A stretch of DNA of 64,000 nt from an uncultured Steroidobacter sp. (GCA_937864115.1 CALMII010000051.1:54387-118386); one strand, 5' to 3'. Counted from the first letter of the stretch, positions 35,332-44,501 are shown. Notes: generated from the sequence alone by a model not told the origin. Translations and numbers: made by a program.

Positions 35332-35433
35332 TTCTTCGCTCAACCCATCCAGTCCAGACAACCTATAGCCTGTACTTCGACTCCTTCATTCGTTTATAAC
35401 GAAACTAACCGAATATCTCGGCATTTACGACGT

Positions 35434-35449
35434 ATTTGTCCGTACAAAT
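35434..35449. promoter_or_regulatory. Candidate GntR operator O2 (ATTTGTCCGTACAAAT)
   Basis: A palindrome with perfect 6-bp arms ATTTGT/ACAAAT, ending 28 bp before the Rieske oxygenase ATG. A TATAAC hexamer about 40 bp upstream could be the -10, which would place the site at or after the transcription start, as for a repressor. Confidence 0.6.
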
Positions 35450-35477
35450 AAACGCCATCAACGACGTCGAACACGCC

Positions 35478-36860
35478 ATGCCCAAGCCAGTCGAAATCCT
35501 CAAAGACACCGCCCTCACTGCCGAAGACATCGTCGAGCCGGTAGCGATTCCGGTCGAGGCGTACACCTCTCCTGAATATGCGCGCGCCGAACGCGACAGG
35601 CTGTGGCGCAAGGTGTGGCTGCAGGCCGGTCGACTCGAAGACCTCGCCGACGTCGGCAGCTACCTCACTTTCGAAATCCTCGACGACTCGATCGTCGTGG
35701 TGCGCACCGCGACCGACAGGATCAAGGCGTTCCACAACGTCTGCCCGCATCGCGGCCGCCGCCTCGTCGATACGCCGGCTGGCGAACGCAACGGCTGCGG
35801 CAAGAAGAAGATGTTCATCTGCGCCTATCACGGCTGGCGCTTCGATCTCGACGGCAACAACACCCACATTCCGCAGAAGGACGACTGGCAGGGCTGTCTC
35901 ACGGCCGAGAACACGCATCTGGCGGAAGTGAAGCACGACACCTGGGGCGGCTGGATCTGGGTGAACATGGATCCGCAATCGGAGTCGCTGCGCGAATACC
36001 TCGGCGTGATTCCGGATATGCTCGATCCTTTCCAGCTGCAGAACATGCGCGTGCGCTGGCGCAAGTGGGGCATCTTCGACTGCAACTGGAAGGTCGCGAT
36101 GGAGGCATTCAACGAGACCTACCACGTCGAGACGACGCACCCCGAATTCAACAAGTACGGCTCTTTCCGCGGCTGGGCGCGTGCTCACGGCAGGCACAGC
36201 CACATCGGTTACGAAGCACCGAAGGACATGGATGCGAACCAGCAGGCGAAGCTGCGCCTGGGTTCGAGCGGCGATCCGCGGCTGTCGACTGCGGAAATGC
36301 AGACCTATACGTGGGAGAAGGCGAACACCAACACCACCCAGACGCTGGTGAACGCGGCGCTGCGCCTGAAAGACGAGCTTCCCGAAGGCACACCGGGCGA
36401 TCAGGTGCTCAAGCACTGGCTGGCATCGGCGCGACGCGACGATGAAGCGCGCGGTGTCGTGTGGCCGACCGTCGATCCGCAGCACGTCGGCAAGAGCGGC
36501 ACGGCGTGGCAGGTGTTTCCGAATTTCCAGATCGGACACGCCGTGAACAACATGCTGTGCTACAGCGCGCGGCCGTACGGTTACGATCCGGACAAGTGCA
36601 TCTTCGAAGGCGCGGTGTACGAGCTGTATCCGCAAGGCCAGGAACCGCAGACGCCGTGGCAGTTCTCGCCGGCAACCGCCGAAGCCTGGTGCTATGTGCT
36701 GAGCCAGGATTTCTCGAACATGGCGGCCGTGCAGCAGGGCATGAAGTCGCTCGGCTTCAAGGGCCCGCGACCGAATCCGTACATGGAACGCACGACGGCG
36801 AACCTGCATCGCAATCTGGCGAAGTACATGGGAACGGGATCGCCGAAGAAGCTGAAGTAA
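35478..36860 (+). CDS. Rieske non-heme iron oxygenase, alpha subunit (2), long Rieske loop
   Basis: 460 residues. Rieske ligands are C89-x-H91 and C115-x2-H118. The 23-residue gap between the halves is longer than the usual 15-18 and contains an extra cysteine (C107, in ERNGCGKKK). The catalytic motif EAFNETYHVETTHPEFNKYG supplies H216 and H221. It is closely related to oxygenase 3 (48863-50236), which shares the long loop, and less to oxygenase 1. It is a single-gene transcription unit behind operator O2. No ferredoxin or reductase is encoded nearby. The ATG at 35478 is preferred over a TTG at 35436 that falls inside the operator. Confidence 0.93.
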   Translation: MPKPVEILKDTALTAEDIVEPVAIPVEAYTSPEYARAERDRLWRKVWLQAGRLEDLADVGSYLTFEILDDSIVVVRTATDRIKAFHNVCPHRGRRLVDTPAGERNGCGKKKMFICAYHGWRFDLDGNNTHIPQKDDWQGCLTAENTHLAEVKHDTWGGWIWVNMDPQSESLREYLGVIPDMLDPFQLQNMRVRWRKWGIFDCNWKVAMEAFNETYHVETTHPEFNKYGSFRGWARAHGRHSHIGYEAPKDMDANQQAKLRLGSSGDPRLSTAEMQTYTWEKANTNTTQTLVNAALRLKDELPEGTPGDQVLKHWLASARRDDEARGVVWPTVDPQHVGKSGTAWQVFPNFQIGHAVNNMLCYSARPYGYDPDKCIFEGAVYELYPQGQEPQTPWQFSPATAEAWCYVLSQDFSNMAAVQQGMKSLGFKGPRPNPYMERTTANLHRNLAKYMGTGSPKKLK

Positions 36861-36874
36861 ATCAAAAGAGGAAG

Positions 36875-36970
36875 AATAAATTTCCACGGGGAACACGGGG
36901 AGCACGGGGCCTTAAGAGAGAGAATTTTTTCCCCGTGCTCCCCGTGTTCCCATTCCTCCCCCGTGGAAAT
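36875..36970. repeat. CCCCGTG inverted repeat
   Basis: AATTTCCACGGGGAACACGG continuing to GGAGCACGGGG pairs with CCCCGTGCTCCCCGTGTTCC and CCCCGTGGAAATT. The arms are about 35 nt with small mismatches around a short A/T-rich centre. It differs in sequence from the CGCAAA family but has the same architecture and position, between the convergent Rieske and carboxylase genes. Confidence 0.85.
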
Positions 36971-37012
36971 TCTTCTTCTCCCTGATTCTCCGGTCCTCAG
37001 CCGCCCGTCCCT

Positions 37013-39013
37013 TCAACCGTCGAGAGTTACCAGCTCCACGCCCTCGGTCACCTGATCGCCCTTCGCGACTTTCAGCTTCGCGACCTTGCCGGCTGCCGGC
37101 GCACGCAGCGTGTGTTCCATCTTCATGGCCTCGATCACCATCAGCGGCTGATTCTTTTCCACCGCCTGCCCTTCGGCGACGAGCACAGCGACTACCGCGC
37201 CCGGCATCGGCGCCACGATACGGCCCGAGCCGCCTTCCTGTTCTTCGGCGCGCGCGAGCGGATCGTCCAGTTTCATTTCCCACGTGCGACCGCCCGTGAA
37301 CAGCGTGAGCGAGCCGCCCGCAAAGACGATCGTCGCGCGATGACGCACGCCGTCGAGCGTGGCGCTCAGCAGATCGTTCTCGAGCGTCACGTTCGACGCC
37401 TTCACCGTGCGACCGTCGTGCACGACGACCTCATGGCCGTTGCTGCGGAACTGCAGCGTGATGCGACGCAGCTCGCCGGCGTCCCTCAGACGCAGGTCGT
37501 AGTGGCTGTCGGTATTGAGGTTCCAGCCGGTCACGTCATGCCACGGCGAATGCGGATCGATCAGCGCGCGGGCGCCGTCGTGCGCTTCGGCCGACTGACG
37601 CAGCAGGAAGGCCAGCGCGGCCAGTGACAGGATTTCTTCCGGCGTGCGCGATTCCTCGGGAATGAGGTCGGCCTTGTGCCGCTCGATGAACCCGGTGTCG
37701 ATCTCGCACGCTTCGAAAGCCGGATGCGCGGCTATGGCCCCCAGGAATTCGATGTTCGTCGTGAGGCCGGCGATCTGATAGTCGGCCAGTGCGTTGCGCA
37801 ATCGGCGCAGTGCGGACGTGCGATCTTCGTCCCAGACGATCAGCTTGGCGATCATCGGGTCGTAGTACATCGAGATCTCGTCGCCCGAACGCACGCCGGT
37901 ATCGACGCGCACGTGCGGGTTCTGCGCCGGCGGTTCGAGATGCGTGAGGCGGCCGATGGCCGGCAGGAACTCGCGTTGCGGATCTTCCGCGTACAGGCGC
38001 GCTTCGAACGCATGACCGCGACGCGTGAGCTGATCCTGCGTCAGCGGCAGCGTCTCCCCGGCAGCGACGCGCAACTGCCATTCGACCAGGTCCTGGCCGG
38101 TGATCATTTCCGTCACCGGATGCTCGACCTGCAGACGCGTGTTCATCTCGATGAAATAGAACTCGCCGCCCGCGTACATGAACTCGACCGTGCCGGCGCC
38201 GACGTAGTCGACCGCACGTGCGGCGGCTACGGCGGCTTCGCCGATGCGTTTGCGCAGCGCATCCGGCAACGCCGGCGCGGGCGCTTCCTCGATGACTTTC
38301 TGGTGCCGGCGCTGCAGCGAACAGTCGCGCTCGAACAGATAGATGCAGTGGCCGTGCGTATCGGCGAACACCTGGATTTCGACATGACGCGGCTGGGTCA
38401 GGTATTTCTCCAGCAGCAGCGTGTCATCGCGGAACGACGCCAGCGATTCGCGCTTGGCGCCGGCAATCGCTGCTTCGAGATCCGCGGCGGCAGTGACGAC
38501 GCGCATGCCCTTGCCGCCGCCGCCTGCGGATGCCTTGACCAGCACGGGATAGCCGATCCGGTCGGCTTCGCTGCGGAACGTCTGCAGATCCTGCGCGGCG
38601 CCGTGATAACCCGGCACCAGCGGCACGCCCGCCGTGGTCATCACGCGCTTGGAATCCGCTTTCGAACCCATCACGCGGATCGCATCGATCGGCGGACCTA
38701 TGAAGACCACGCCCGCCTCGGCGCACGCCTTGGCGAACGGCGCATTCTCGGAAAGAAAACCGTAGCCGGGATGAATCGCCTGCGCGCCGGTGCGACGCGC
38801 CACGTCGAGGATCGCCTCGCCGCGCAGATAGCTCTCGGCCGCCGGGGCCGGCCCGATGCAGACGGCTTCATCCGCCATCTCGACATGCATCGCGCCCGCG
38901 TCGGCTTCCGAATGGACGGCGACCGTGCGAATGCCGAGGCGATGTGCCGTGCGGATCACACGGACCGCGATCTCGCCGCGATTCGCGATCAGGATCTTTT
39001 CGAATAGGCTCAT
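37013..39013 (-). CDS. Acyl-CoA carboxylase, biotin carboxylase/biotin carrier (alpha) subunit
   Basis: 666 residues. The biotin carboxylase half starts FEKILIANRGEIAVRVIRTA and has the ATP-grasp glycine loop (VKASAGGGGKGMRVV) and MNTRLQVEHPVTEM. The C-terminal biotinyl domain has VIEAMKMEH, whose lysine (about residue 632) carries biotin. It charges CO2 for the beta subunit encoded directly upstream in the operon. The size and domain order fit methylcrotonyl-, geranyl- or propionyl-CoA carboxylase. The start at 39013 (MSLFEKIL) is preferred over the 39025 ATG. A CCTCC repeat fills the 93-bp gap between the two subunit genes. Confidence 0.94.
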   Translation of the reverse strand: MSLFEKILIANRGEIAVRVIRTAHRLGIRTVAVHSEADAGAMHVEMADEAVCIGPAPAAESYLRGEAILDVARRTGAQAIHPGYGFLSENAPFAKACAEAGVVFIGPPIDAIRVMGSKADSKRVMTTAGVPLVPGYHGAAQDLQTFRSEADRIGYPVLVKASAGGGGKGMRVVTAAADLEAAIAGAKRESLASFRDDTLLLEKYLTQPRHVEIQVFADTHGHCIYLFERDCSLQRRHQKVIEEAPAPALPDALRKRIGEAAVAAARAVDYVGAGTVEFMYAGGEFYFIEMNTRLQVEHPVTEMITGQDLVEWQLRVAAGETLPLTQDQLTRRGHAFEARLYAEDPQREFLPAIGRLTHLEPPAQNPHVRVDTGVRSGDEISMYYDPMIAKLIVWDEDRTSALRRLRNALADYQIAGLTTNIEFLGAIAAHPAFEACEIDTGFIERHKADLIPEESRTPEEILSLAALAFLLRQSAEAHDGARALIDPHSPWHDVTGWNLNTDSHYDLRLRDAGELRRITLQFRSNGHEVVVHDGRTVKASNVTLENDLLSATLDGVRHRATIVFAGGSLTLFTGGRTWEMKLDDPLARAEEQEGGSGRIVAPMPGAVVAVLVAEGQAVEKNQPLMVIEAMKMEHTLRAPAAGKVAKLKVAKGDQVTEGVELVTLDG

Positions 39014-39043
39014 GAGTACGCTCAACTCCCGACCGACGTCTGA

Positions 39044-39088
39044 TTCCCTCCTCCGCGAAGCGGGGGAGGGTTAGGGAGGGGGGCGGCG
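39044..39088. repeat. CCTCC/GGAGG repeat, copy 3
   Basis: CCCTCCTCCGCGAAGCGGGG, then GAGGGTTAGGGAGGGGGGCG. It is a small palindrome (CCGCgaaGCGG) with flanking pyrimidine/purine blocks, between the two carboxylase subunit genes. Confidence 0.75.
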
Positions 39089-39106
39089 GCGGAAAGCGCA
39101 TCCACC

Positions 39107-40708
39107 CTACATCCGGAACACGCCGAACTGGGTCTTCTCGATCGGCGCATTGAGCGCCGCCGAGAGACCGAGTCCGAGCACCCTGCGCGTGTCGACCGGA
39201 TCGATGATGCCGTCGTCCCACAGCCGCGCGCTGGCATAGTACGGGTGTCCCTGGGTTTCGTATTGTCTGCGGATCGGCTCCTTGAACGCCTCTTCTTCCT
39301 CGGCGCTCCAGGACTTGCCCTTGAGATTGTCGCGCTTCACCTGCGCGAGCACGGCGGCGGCCTGTTCGCCGCCCATCACCGAGATGCGCGAGTTCGGCCA
39401 CATCCACAGGAAGCACGGCGCATAGGCGCGGCCGTTCATCGCGTAATTTCCTGCGCCGAACGAACCGCCGATCACGACCGTGAGCTTCGGCACCCTGGCG
39501 CAGGCCACGGCCGTCACCATCTTGGCGCCGTCCTTCGCAATGCCGCCGGATTCGTACTTGCGGCCGACCATGAAGCCGGTGATGTTCTGCAGGAACACCA
39601 GCGGAATGCCGCGCTGGCAGCACAGCTCGACGAAGTGCGCGCCCTTGAGTGCCGACTCGCTGAAAAGAATGCCGTTGTTCGCAATGATCCCGACCGGATA
39701 GCCGAACAGGCGCGCGAAGCCGCACACCAGCGTCGTGCCGTACAGCGGCTTGAACTCATCGAGACGGCTGCCGTCGACCACGCGCGCGATCACTTCGCGC
39801 ACGTCGAAGGGCTGGCGCGAATCGACCGGAATGATTCCGTACAGTTCCTCGGCCGGATACAGCGGTTCTTCCGGAGGCGCGGTCTGCAGCGAAATCTGTT
39901 TCGTGCGATTGAGGTTGCCGACGATGCGGCGCGTGATGGCGAGTGCATGCGGATCGTCCAGCGCGTAGTGGTCGGTGACGCCCGAGATGCGCGAGTGCAC
40001 GTCGGCGCCGCCCAGGTCTTCGGCTGAGACGACTTCGCCAGTCGCGGCGCGCACCAGCGGCGGACCGCCGAGGAAGATCGTGCCCTGGTTGCGCACGATC
40101 ACGGCTTCATCCGACATCGCAGGCACATACGCACCGCCGGCGGTGCAGCTGCCCATCACGACGGCGATCTGCGGAATGCCCGCGGCTGACAGGTTCGCCT
40201 GATTGAAGAAGATGCGGCCGAAGTGCTCGCGGTCCGGAAACACGTCGTCCTGCGCCGGCAGGAACGCGCCGCCGCTGTCGACCAGGTAGATGCACGGCAG
40301 GCGGTTCTGCGCGGCGATCTCCTGTGCCCGCAGATGCTTCTTGACCGTCAGCGGGTAGTACGTGCCGCCCTTCACCGTCGCATCGTTGGCGACGATGATG
40401 CATTCCTGTCCCGAGATGCGGCCGATGCCGGTGATGACGCCGGCCGAGGGCACGTTGTCCTCGTACACCTTGTAGGCAGCGAGCTGCGACAGTTCGAGAA
40501 ACGGCGAACCCGGATCGAGCAGCTGACGGATGCGTTCGCGCGGCAGCAGCTTGCCGCGCGCGGTGTGCCTGGCGCGCGCCGCTTCGCCGCCGCCCTGCAT
40601 GACTTCCGCGACGCGCGCGCGCAGATCGGCGACCAGGTCGCGCATGGCCTTGCCGTTCGCGCCAAACTCGGTGCCGCGAACTTCCAGCCGGGACTGAATG
40701 GTAGACAC
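39107..40708 (-). CDS. Acyl-CoA carboxylase, carboxyltransferase (beta) subunit, methylcrotonyl-CoA type
   Basis: 533 residues. The start is a GTG at 40708 with AAGGAG ten bases upstream, the best ribosome-binding site in this operon. The sequence follows methylcrotonyl/geranyl-CoA carboxylase beta subunits closely (VPSAGVITGIGRISGQECII, YLVDSGGAFLPAQDDVFPDR, GRIFFNQANLSAAGIPQIAV, GSCTAGGAYVPAMSDEA, FLGGPPLVRAATGEVVSAED). It carboxylates a 3-methyl-2-enoyl-CoA type ester. The usual leucine-pathway neighbours (isovaleryl-CoA dehydrogenase, methylglutaconyl-CoA hydratase, HMG-CoA lyase) are not next to it, so another branched substrate is likely. Confidence 0.93.
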   Translation of the reverse strand: MSTIQSRLEVRGTEFGANGKAMRDLVADLRARVAEVMQGGGEAARARHTARGKLLPRERIRQLLDPGSPFLELSQLAAYKVYEDNVPSAGVITGIGRISGQECIIVANDATVKGGTYYPLTVKKHLRAQEIAAQNRLPCIYLVDSGGAFLPAQDDVFPDREHFGRIFFNQANLSAAGIPQIAVVMGSCTAGGAYVPAMSDEAVIVRNQGTIFLGGPPLVRAATGEVVSAEDLGGADVHSRISGVTDHYALDDPHALAITRRIVGNLNRTKQISLQTAPPEEPLYPAEELYGIIPVDSRQPFDVREVIARVVDGSRLDEFKPLYGTTLVCGFARLFGYPVGIIANNGILFSESALKGAHFVELCCQRGIPLVFLQNITGFMVGRKYESGGIAKDGAKMVTAVACARVPKLTVVIGGSFGAGNYAMNGRAYAPCFLWMWPNSRISVMGGEQAAAVLAQVKRDNLKGKSWSAEEEEAFKEPIRRQYETQGHPYYASARLWDDGIIDPVDTRRVLGLGLSAALNAPIEKTQFGVFRM

Positions 40709-40722
40709 GCTTCGAACGCTCC

Positions 40723-41643
40723 TTACTTGCCCGCGCTGCCTTTGGTCATTGCAAAGCTGTAACGCAGATGATCGATGTGGCCGTGCGGCACGACCGAAAA
40801 GACTTCCGGCGAGGCCGTGCTGCGGATGGCATCGATATTCGCCGCGATGTCCTCGATCGTCCATGCGGATCGATACACACCGCGCGATTCCGCGGGGAAT
40901 GCCCGCGCGACCCGGCCGGCCGCGGAAATCAGCAGCTCGCCCGTCATCGCGCAGTTCTCGTGCGCGAGATACGCCACGGCCGGCGCCACCCGTTCCGGAT
41001 CCATCGGCGGGAAGGCGCTGGTGTCGACGCCTTCGGACATGCGCGTCACGGCGGCGGGAATGATGGCATTGCTCTTGATGCCCTTGGCCGCGCCTTCGAG
41101 CGCTGCGACATTCGAGAGCGCGATCAGTCCTGCCTTGGCGACGCTGTAGTTCACGACGTTGGCGTTGCCGTAAAGACCGTTGATCGAGGACGTCATCACG
41201 ATGCGGCCATAGCCCGCCTTCGCCATGAGGGGAAACGCCGGGCGCACGACGTGGAAGCCGCCGCGCAGGTGCACGTCGAGCACCCGCTCGAAATCCTCAT
41301 ACGACAGTTCTTCCAGCGAGCCGCGGCGCACGATGCCGGCATTGTGGATCAGGATGTCGATGCGACCGAAGTGATCGAGCGCCGACTGGATGACGGCTTT
41401 GCCGCCTGCCGGCGTCGCCACCGAATCGGTGTTGGCGATGGCCTGTCCGCCGGCCGCCTTGATCTCACGCACGACGTCTTCGGCCGGGCCGGCATCGCCG
41501 CCCTCGCCTTTCAGGCTGACGCCGAGATCGTTGACGACAATCCTTGCTCCGCGCGCGGCAAGCAGCAGCGCATACGCGCGACCGAGACCGCGGCCTGCGC
41601 CGGTGATGACGGCGACGCGATCATCGAAGCGGAGTTCGGACAT
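40723..41643 (-). CDS. SDR family oxidoreductase, 3-hydroxyacyl-CoA dehydrogenase type
   Basis: 306 residues. TGAGRGLGRAYALLLA (about residues 13-28), NDLGVSLKGEGGDAGPAEDV, NAG, TSSINGLYGN and YSVAKAG match the SDR domain of peroxisomal-type multifunctional enzymes, and a 60-residue C-terminal extension is present. It probably oxidises a (3R)-hydroxyacyl-CoA. It is a close paralogue of the protein at 52357-53286, including the C-terminal extension (GHIDHLRYSFAMTK versus GHVDHIRRSFAMAT). It is co-transcribed with the carboxylase genes (14-bp gap). Confidence 0.9.
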   Translation of the reverse strand: MSELRFDDRVAVITGAGRGLGRAYALLLAARGARIVVNDLGVSLKGEGGDAGPAEDVVREIKAAGGQAIANTDSVATPAGGKAVIQSALDHFGRIDILIHNAGIVRRGSLEELSYEDFERVLDVHLRGGFHVVRPAFPLMAKAGYGRIVMTSSINGLYGNANVVNYSVAKAGLIALSNVAALEGAAKGIKSNAIIPAAVTRMSEGVDTSAFPPMDPERVAPAVAYLAHENCAMTGELLISAAGRVARAFPAESRGVYRSAWTIEDIAANIDAIRSTASPEVFSVVPHGHIDHLRYSFAMTKGSAGK

Positions 41644-41685
41644 TGAACGTTCCCCCATTCCACCTTGTGACCAATGACTCTCTTG

Positions 41686-41741
41686 CTGTGGGGCCGGCTT
41701 CAGCCGGCCTCTTTCAGAGTCAGGCTGAAGCCTGACCCACA
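41686..41741. repeat. REP/BIME-like repeat, locus 14
   Basis: Unit B plus inverted unit A (GTCAGGCTGAAGCCTGAC, CCACA). It lies inside a co-directional gene run, between the MaoC and SDR genes, where it could modulate downstream expression. Confidence 0.9.
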
Positions 41742-41774
41742 AGAAGAAGCCCCCAGTCAACCGTTGCGCAAATC

Positions 41775-42920
41775 TCAACCGCGCTTCGGCAGCTCGACGA
41801 TCGCCGACCCGTGCGCCGACGCTTCACCGCGATGCGTCTGCGCGTTCTGCGCGATCTCGACGAAGTGCTTGCCGTTCTCCACGAACTTGCGGGTCACGGT
41901 GCCGTCGATGACGATCACGTCGCCGTCGGGATTGTGACGACGGATCTGGCACTTGCTCTTGTGCAGGAAGCCATCGTCGCCCATCCAGTTGGTGAGCTGG
42001 TGCGTCAGCCACGAGCAGCGTTCCGGACCGTAGTCGTACGCACCGGGGGCGCCGACCTGCAGCGCGAAGTCTTCATCCCAGTGCACGCGCTCCGGGCAGT
42101 CCGGCACGCCGAAGCGGTTCTTGATGCCCGTGCCCGGATGCTTCTGCTGCATCTGCCAGGCGAGCTTGTTGGCGCGGATGTAGAGACCACCCCAGCCCTG
42201 CGCGTAGCAGATGAAGCCGGTGACCGTCATCGGGCCCTTCATCATGCGCGGCAGCGCTTCGCCTTCCTTCACGTCATCCCAGTAGCGCTTGTTCGAGCCG
42301 CGGATTTCTTCGTTCTCGTAGAGCTCGTAGAACCCGGCGAGCTGCTCATCGGTAAACCGTTCGACACGACCGCGGGCGTCGGTGTACTTGGTGCCGCGCT
42401 CGCGCGCTTCGTCGCGATCGGTGCGGAACACCCAGCTGTCGGCTTCGGCCACGCGGTCGCCCGACTGATTGAAGAACTCCACGTGATAGATCTGCTGAAA
42501 GGCGCGACCGGCGAACCTGGTCTTGTGCTCGATCAGATCCTTCAGGTGCGCCTGCGTGCTGATCGCATCGTTGCGACGCACGTGCTTGTACCAGGTCCAG
42601 TCCGCGCCGGCCCACATCGCGTGCACGCCCGACAGGCCGCCGCAGTAGCCGGAAATGATGCGGCTGGTCGTGAACAGGAAGCTCGGCAGCGCCAGGATCG
42701 AGCCGTGCACGCTCCTGTCGGCGTAGGCCGGATCGCACCACAGCGGATTGTCGTCGCCGATGCCGTGCGCGTAGTGACGGATCGCATCGCGCGTCGCTTC
42801 GTAGTTCCACGGCTCGACCGTCTTCTCGATCTTCACACCGATGCGCTTGCGCAGCTCGGCAAGACCTTCCTCGGTGATCTTGGGGAACTTGTCGGTGCTC
42901 TCTTTCATGACCGATGACAT
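41775..42920 (-). CDS. MaoC/FAS1-like dehydratase domain protein
   Basis: 381 residues, a double hot-dog layout. The N-terminal part has HYAHGIGDDNPLWCDPAYA (a MaoC-like active-site stretch). The C-terminal part has NRFGVPDCPERVHWDEDFAL and GAPGAYDYGPERCSWLTHQL. It is related to the protein at 8521-9696. It is likely the enoyl-CoA hydratase of the ligase/MaoC/SDR/carboxylase operon. The start at 42920 (MSSVMKEST) is near AAGGAG-like bases. The gap to the upstream ligase gene is 18 bp. Confidence 0.82.
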   Translation of the reverse strand: MSSVMKESTDKFPKITEEGLAELRKRIGVKIEKTVEPWNYEATRDAIRHYAHGIGDDNPLWCDPAYADRSVHGSILALPSFLFTTSRIISGYCGGLSGVHAMWAGADWTWYKHVRRNDAISTQAHLKDLIEHKTRFAGRAFQQIYHVEFFNQSGDRVAEADSWVFRTDRDEARERGTKYTDARGRVERFTDEQLAGFYELYENEEIRGSNKRYWDDVKEGEALPRMMKGPMTVTGFICYAQGWGGLYIRANKLAWQMQQKHPGTGIKNRFGVPDCPERVHWDEDFALQVGAPGAYDYGPERCSWLTHQLTNWMGDDGFLHKSKCQIRRHNPDGDVIVIDGTVTRKFVENGKHFVEIAQNAQTHRGEASAHGSAIVELPKRG

Positions 42921-42938
42921 GGATATCTCCTTCGAATC

Positions 42939-44501
42939 TCAATGGGCAGTCGCGGCAGCGGCAGCTTCGCGATCGCGCAGAACCTTGCGATGCACCTTGC
43001 CGGCCGGCGTCTTCGGCAGTTCGCTGACGAAGGCGAACTGGCGCGGGAATTCGTGCTGGCTGAGACGCTCGCGCGTGAACTTCTTCAGTTCGTCCATGAA
43101 TTCGTCGCTCGCCACCCGATCGCTGACGATGAAGGCTTTGGCGACCTGGCCGCGCGTTTCGTCGGCTACGCCGATGACCGCCGCCTCCTTCACGTTCGGA
43201 TGCTTGAGCAGCGTGTTCTCGATCTCCACCGCGCTCATGGTCCAGCCGGCGGAAATGATGACGTCGTCGGCGCGGCCGCAGTGATAGAAGTAACCGTCCG
43301 CGTCGATCTTCGCGAGATCCTTGGTGGTCTCCCAGTGATCGCGCTTCCAGAGCATGAGTTCGCCGACGACGCCGGGTTCGGTCGGCGTGCCATCGGGCTT
43401 CTGCACCTGCAGCTTGAGGCCCGGCACCGATTTGCCGAGCGAGCCCGGCTTCACTACGTAGTCGGTCGCACCCGGATAGTTGACCAGCACCACGCCGATT
43501 TCCGTCGTGCCGTACATGCTGCACGCAGGCACGTGGAAGGTCCGGTCGATGAACTCGAGCGTCGCCGGATCGATCGGCTCGCCCGTGTACGACAGCTTCC
43601 TGAAATGAAACCTGAATTCCCCTGCCCGGCCGGAGTTTTTCATCATGCGATAGTGGGTCGCAGCGGCCGACATGTTGGTGATCCTGAAATCCGACAGCGC
43701 CTTCATGAGCCGCACTGCGTCGAACTTGCCCGAGAACGTGCCGGTGGCGACGCCGAGGCCGAGCGGCGCGAGCGTGCCGTGCCACAGGCCATGACCCCAC
43801 GCCGGCGATGACGGACAGAAAAACTCATCGCCCGGCCGGATGCCGGTGCCGTACAGCGCCGCGAACATCAACGTCACCAGCGCCTTGTGCGTGTGCCTGA
43901 CCGCGGCAGGCAGTTCGCGCGTCGTGCCCGAGGTGTACTGGAACACCGCCAGATCGCTGGCGCGCGTCTTCGTCTCGAACGTCGCAGGGAAGTGCGAGAT
44001 CTCTTCGATCAGGTCCGCATCGGCGACGACGACGCGCAGGCCTTCGACCTGGCGGGCCATCGACGCCTTCTCCGCATTCGTGATCAGCAGCTGCGGCTTG
44101 CAGTCGTCGATGCGCAGGCGCAGGCCATCGAGCCCGAACAGCGTGAACAGCGGCACGCTGATCGCGCCCGTCATCGTCGCGCCGAACAGGCTGATGTAGA
44201 ACGACAGCGACGGATCGAGCATGAACGCGATGCGATCGCCCGGCTGGATGCCGTTCGCCACCAGCCAGTGCGCGAAGCGCGCGGAGCCGGCGGCAATGGC
44301 GTCGAAGCTCAGGATTTCATCCGTGCCGTCGGCATGCGCGATGCGTACGGCGGTGCGACCCGAACCATCCGCATGTCGCGTGATGCATTCGTGCGCGATG
44401 TTCAGATACTCGATATTGCCGTCGAACAGATCCCACAACGCCTTCGAACTGGCGTGCTGCTGGGCATCCGCATAGCTGGTGTAGTCGGTGAGCTTGGGCA
44501 T
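42939..44501 (-). CDS. AMP-binding acyl-CoA synthetase with altered phosphate loop
   Basis: 520 residues of the acetyl/medium-chain CoA synthetase type. The core motifs YGTTEIGVV, GWTMSAVEIENTLLKHPNVKE (A8 region) and PKTPAGKVHRKVL are clear. The phosphate-binding loop reads SGTTRELPAAV instead of the usual SGTTGxPKGV, losing the glycine and lysine; the catalytic C-terminal lysine is present. It heads a five-gene operon and diverges from the IclR gene. The start at 44501 (MPKLTDYTSY) avoids an 11-residue extension lacking family similarity. Confidence 0.9.
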   Translation of the reverse strand: MPKLTDYTSYADAQQHASSKALWDLFDGNIEYLNIAHECITRHADGSGRTAVRIAHADGTDEILSFDAIAAGSARFAHWLVANGIQPGDRIAFMLDPSLSFYISLFGATMTGAISVPLFTLFGLDGLRLRIDDCKPQLLITNAEKASMARQVEGLRVVVADADLIEEISHFPATFETKTRASDLAVFQYTSGTTRELPAAVRHTHKALVTLMFAALYGTGIRPGDEFFCPSSPAWGHGLWHGTLAPLGLGVATGTFSGKFDAVRLMKALSDFRITNMSAAATHYRMMKNSGRAGEFRFHFRKLSYTGEPIDPATLEFIDRTFHVPACSMYGTTEIGVVLVNYPGATDYVVKPGSLGKSVPGLKLQVQKPDGTPTEPGVVGELMLWKRDHWETTKDLAKIDADGYFYHCGRADDVIISAGWTMSAVEIENTLLKHPNVKEAAVIGVADETRGQVAKAFIVSDRVASDEFMDELKKFTRERLSQHEFPRQFAFVSELPKTPAGKVHRKVLRDREAAAAATAH

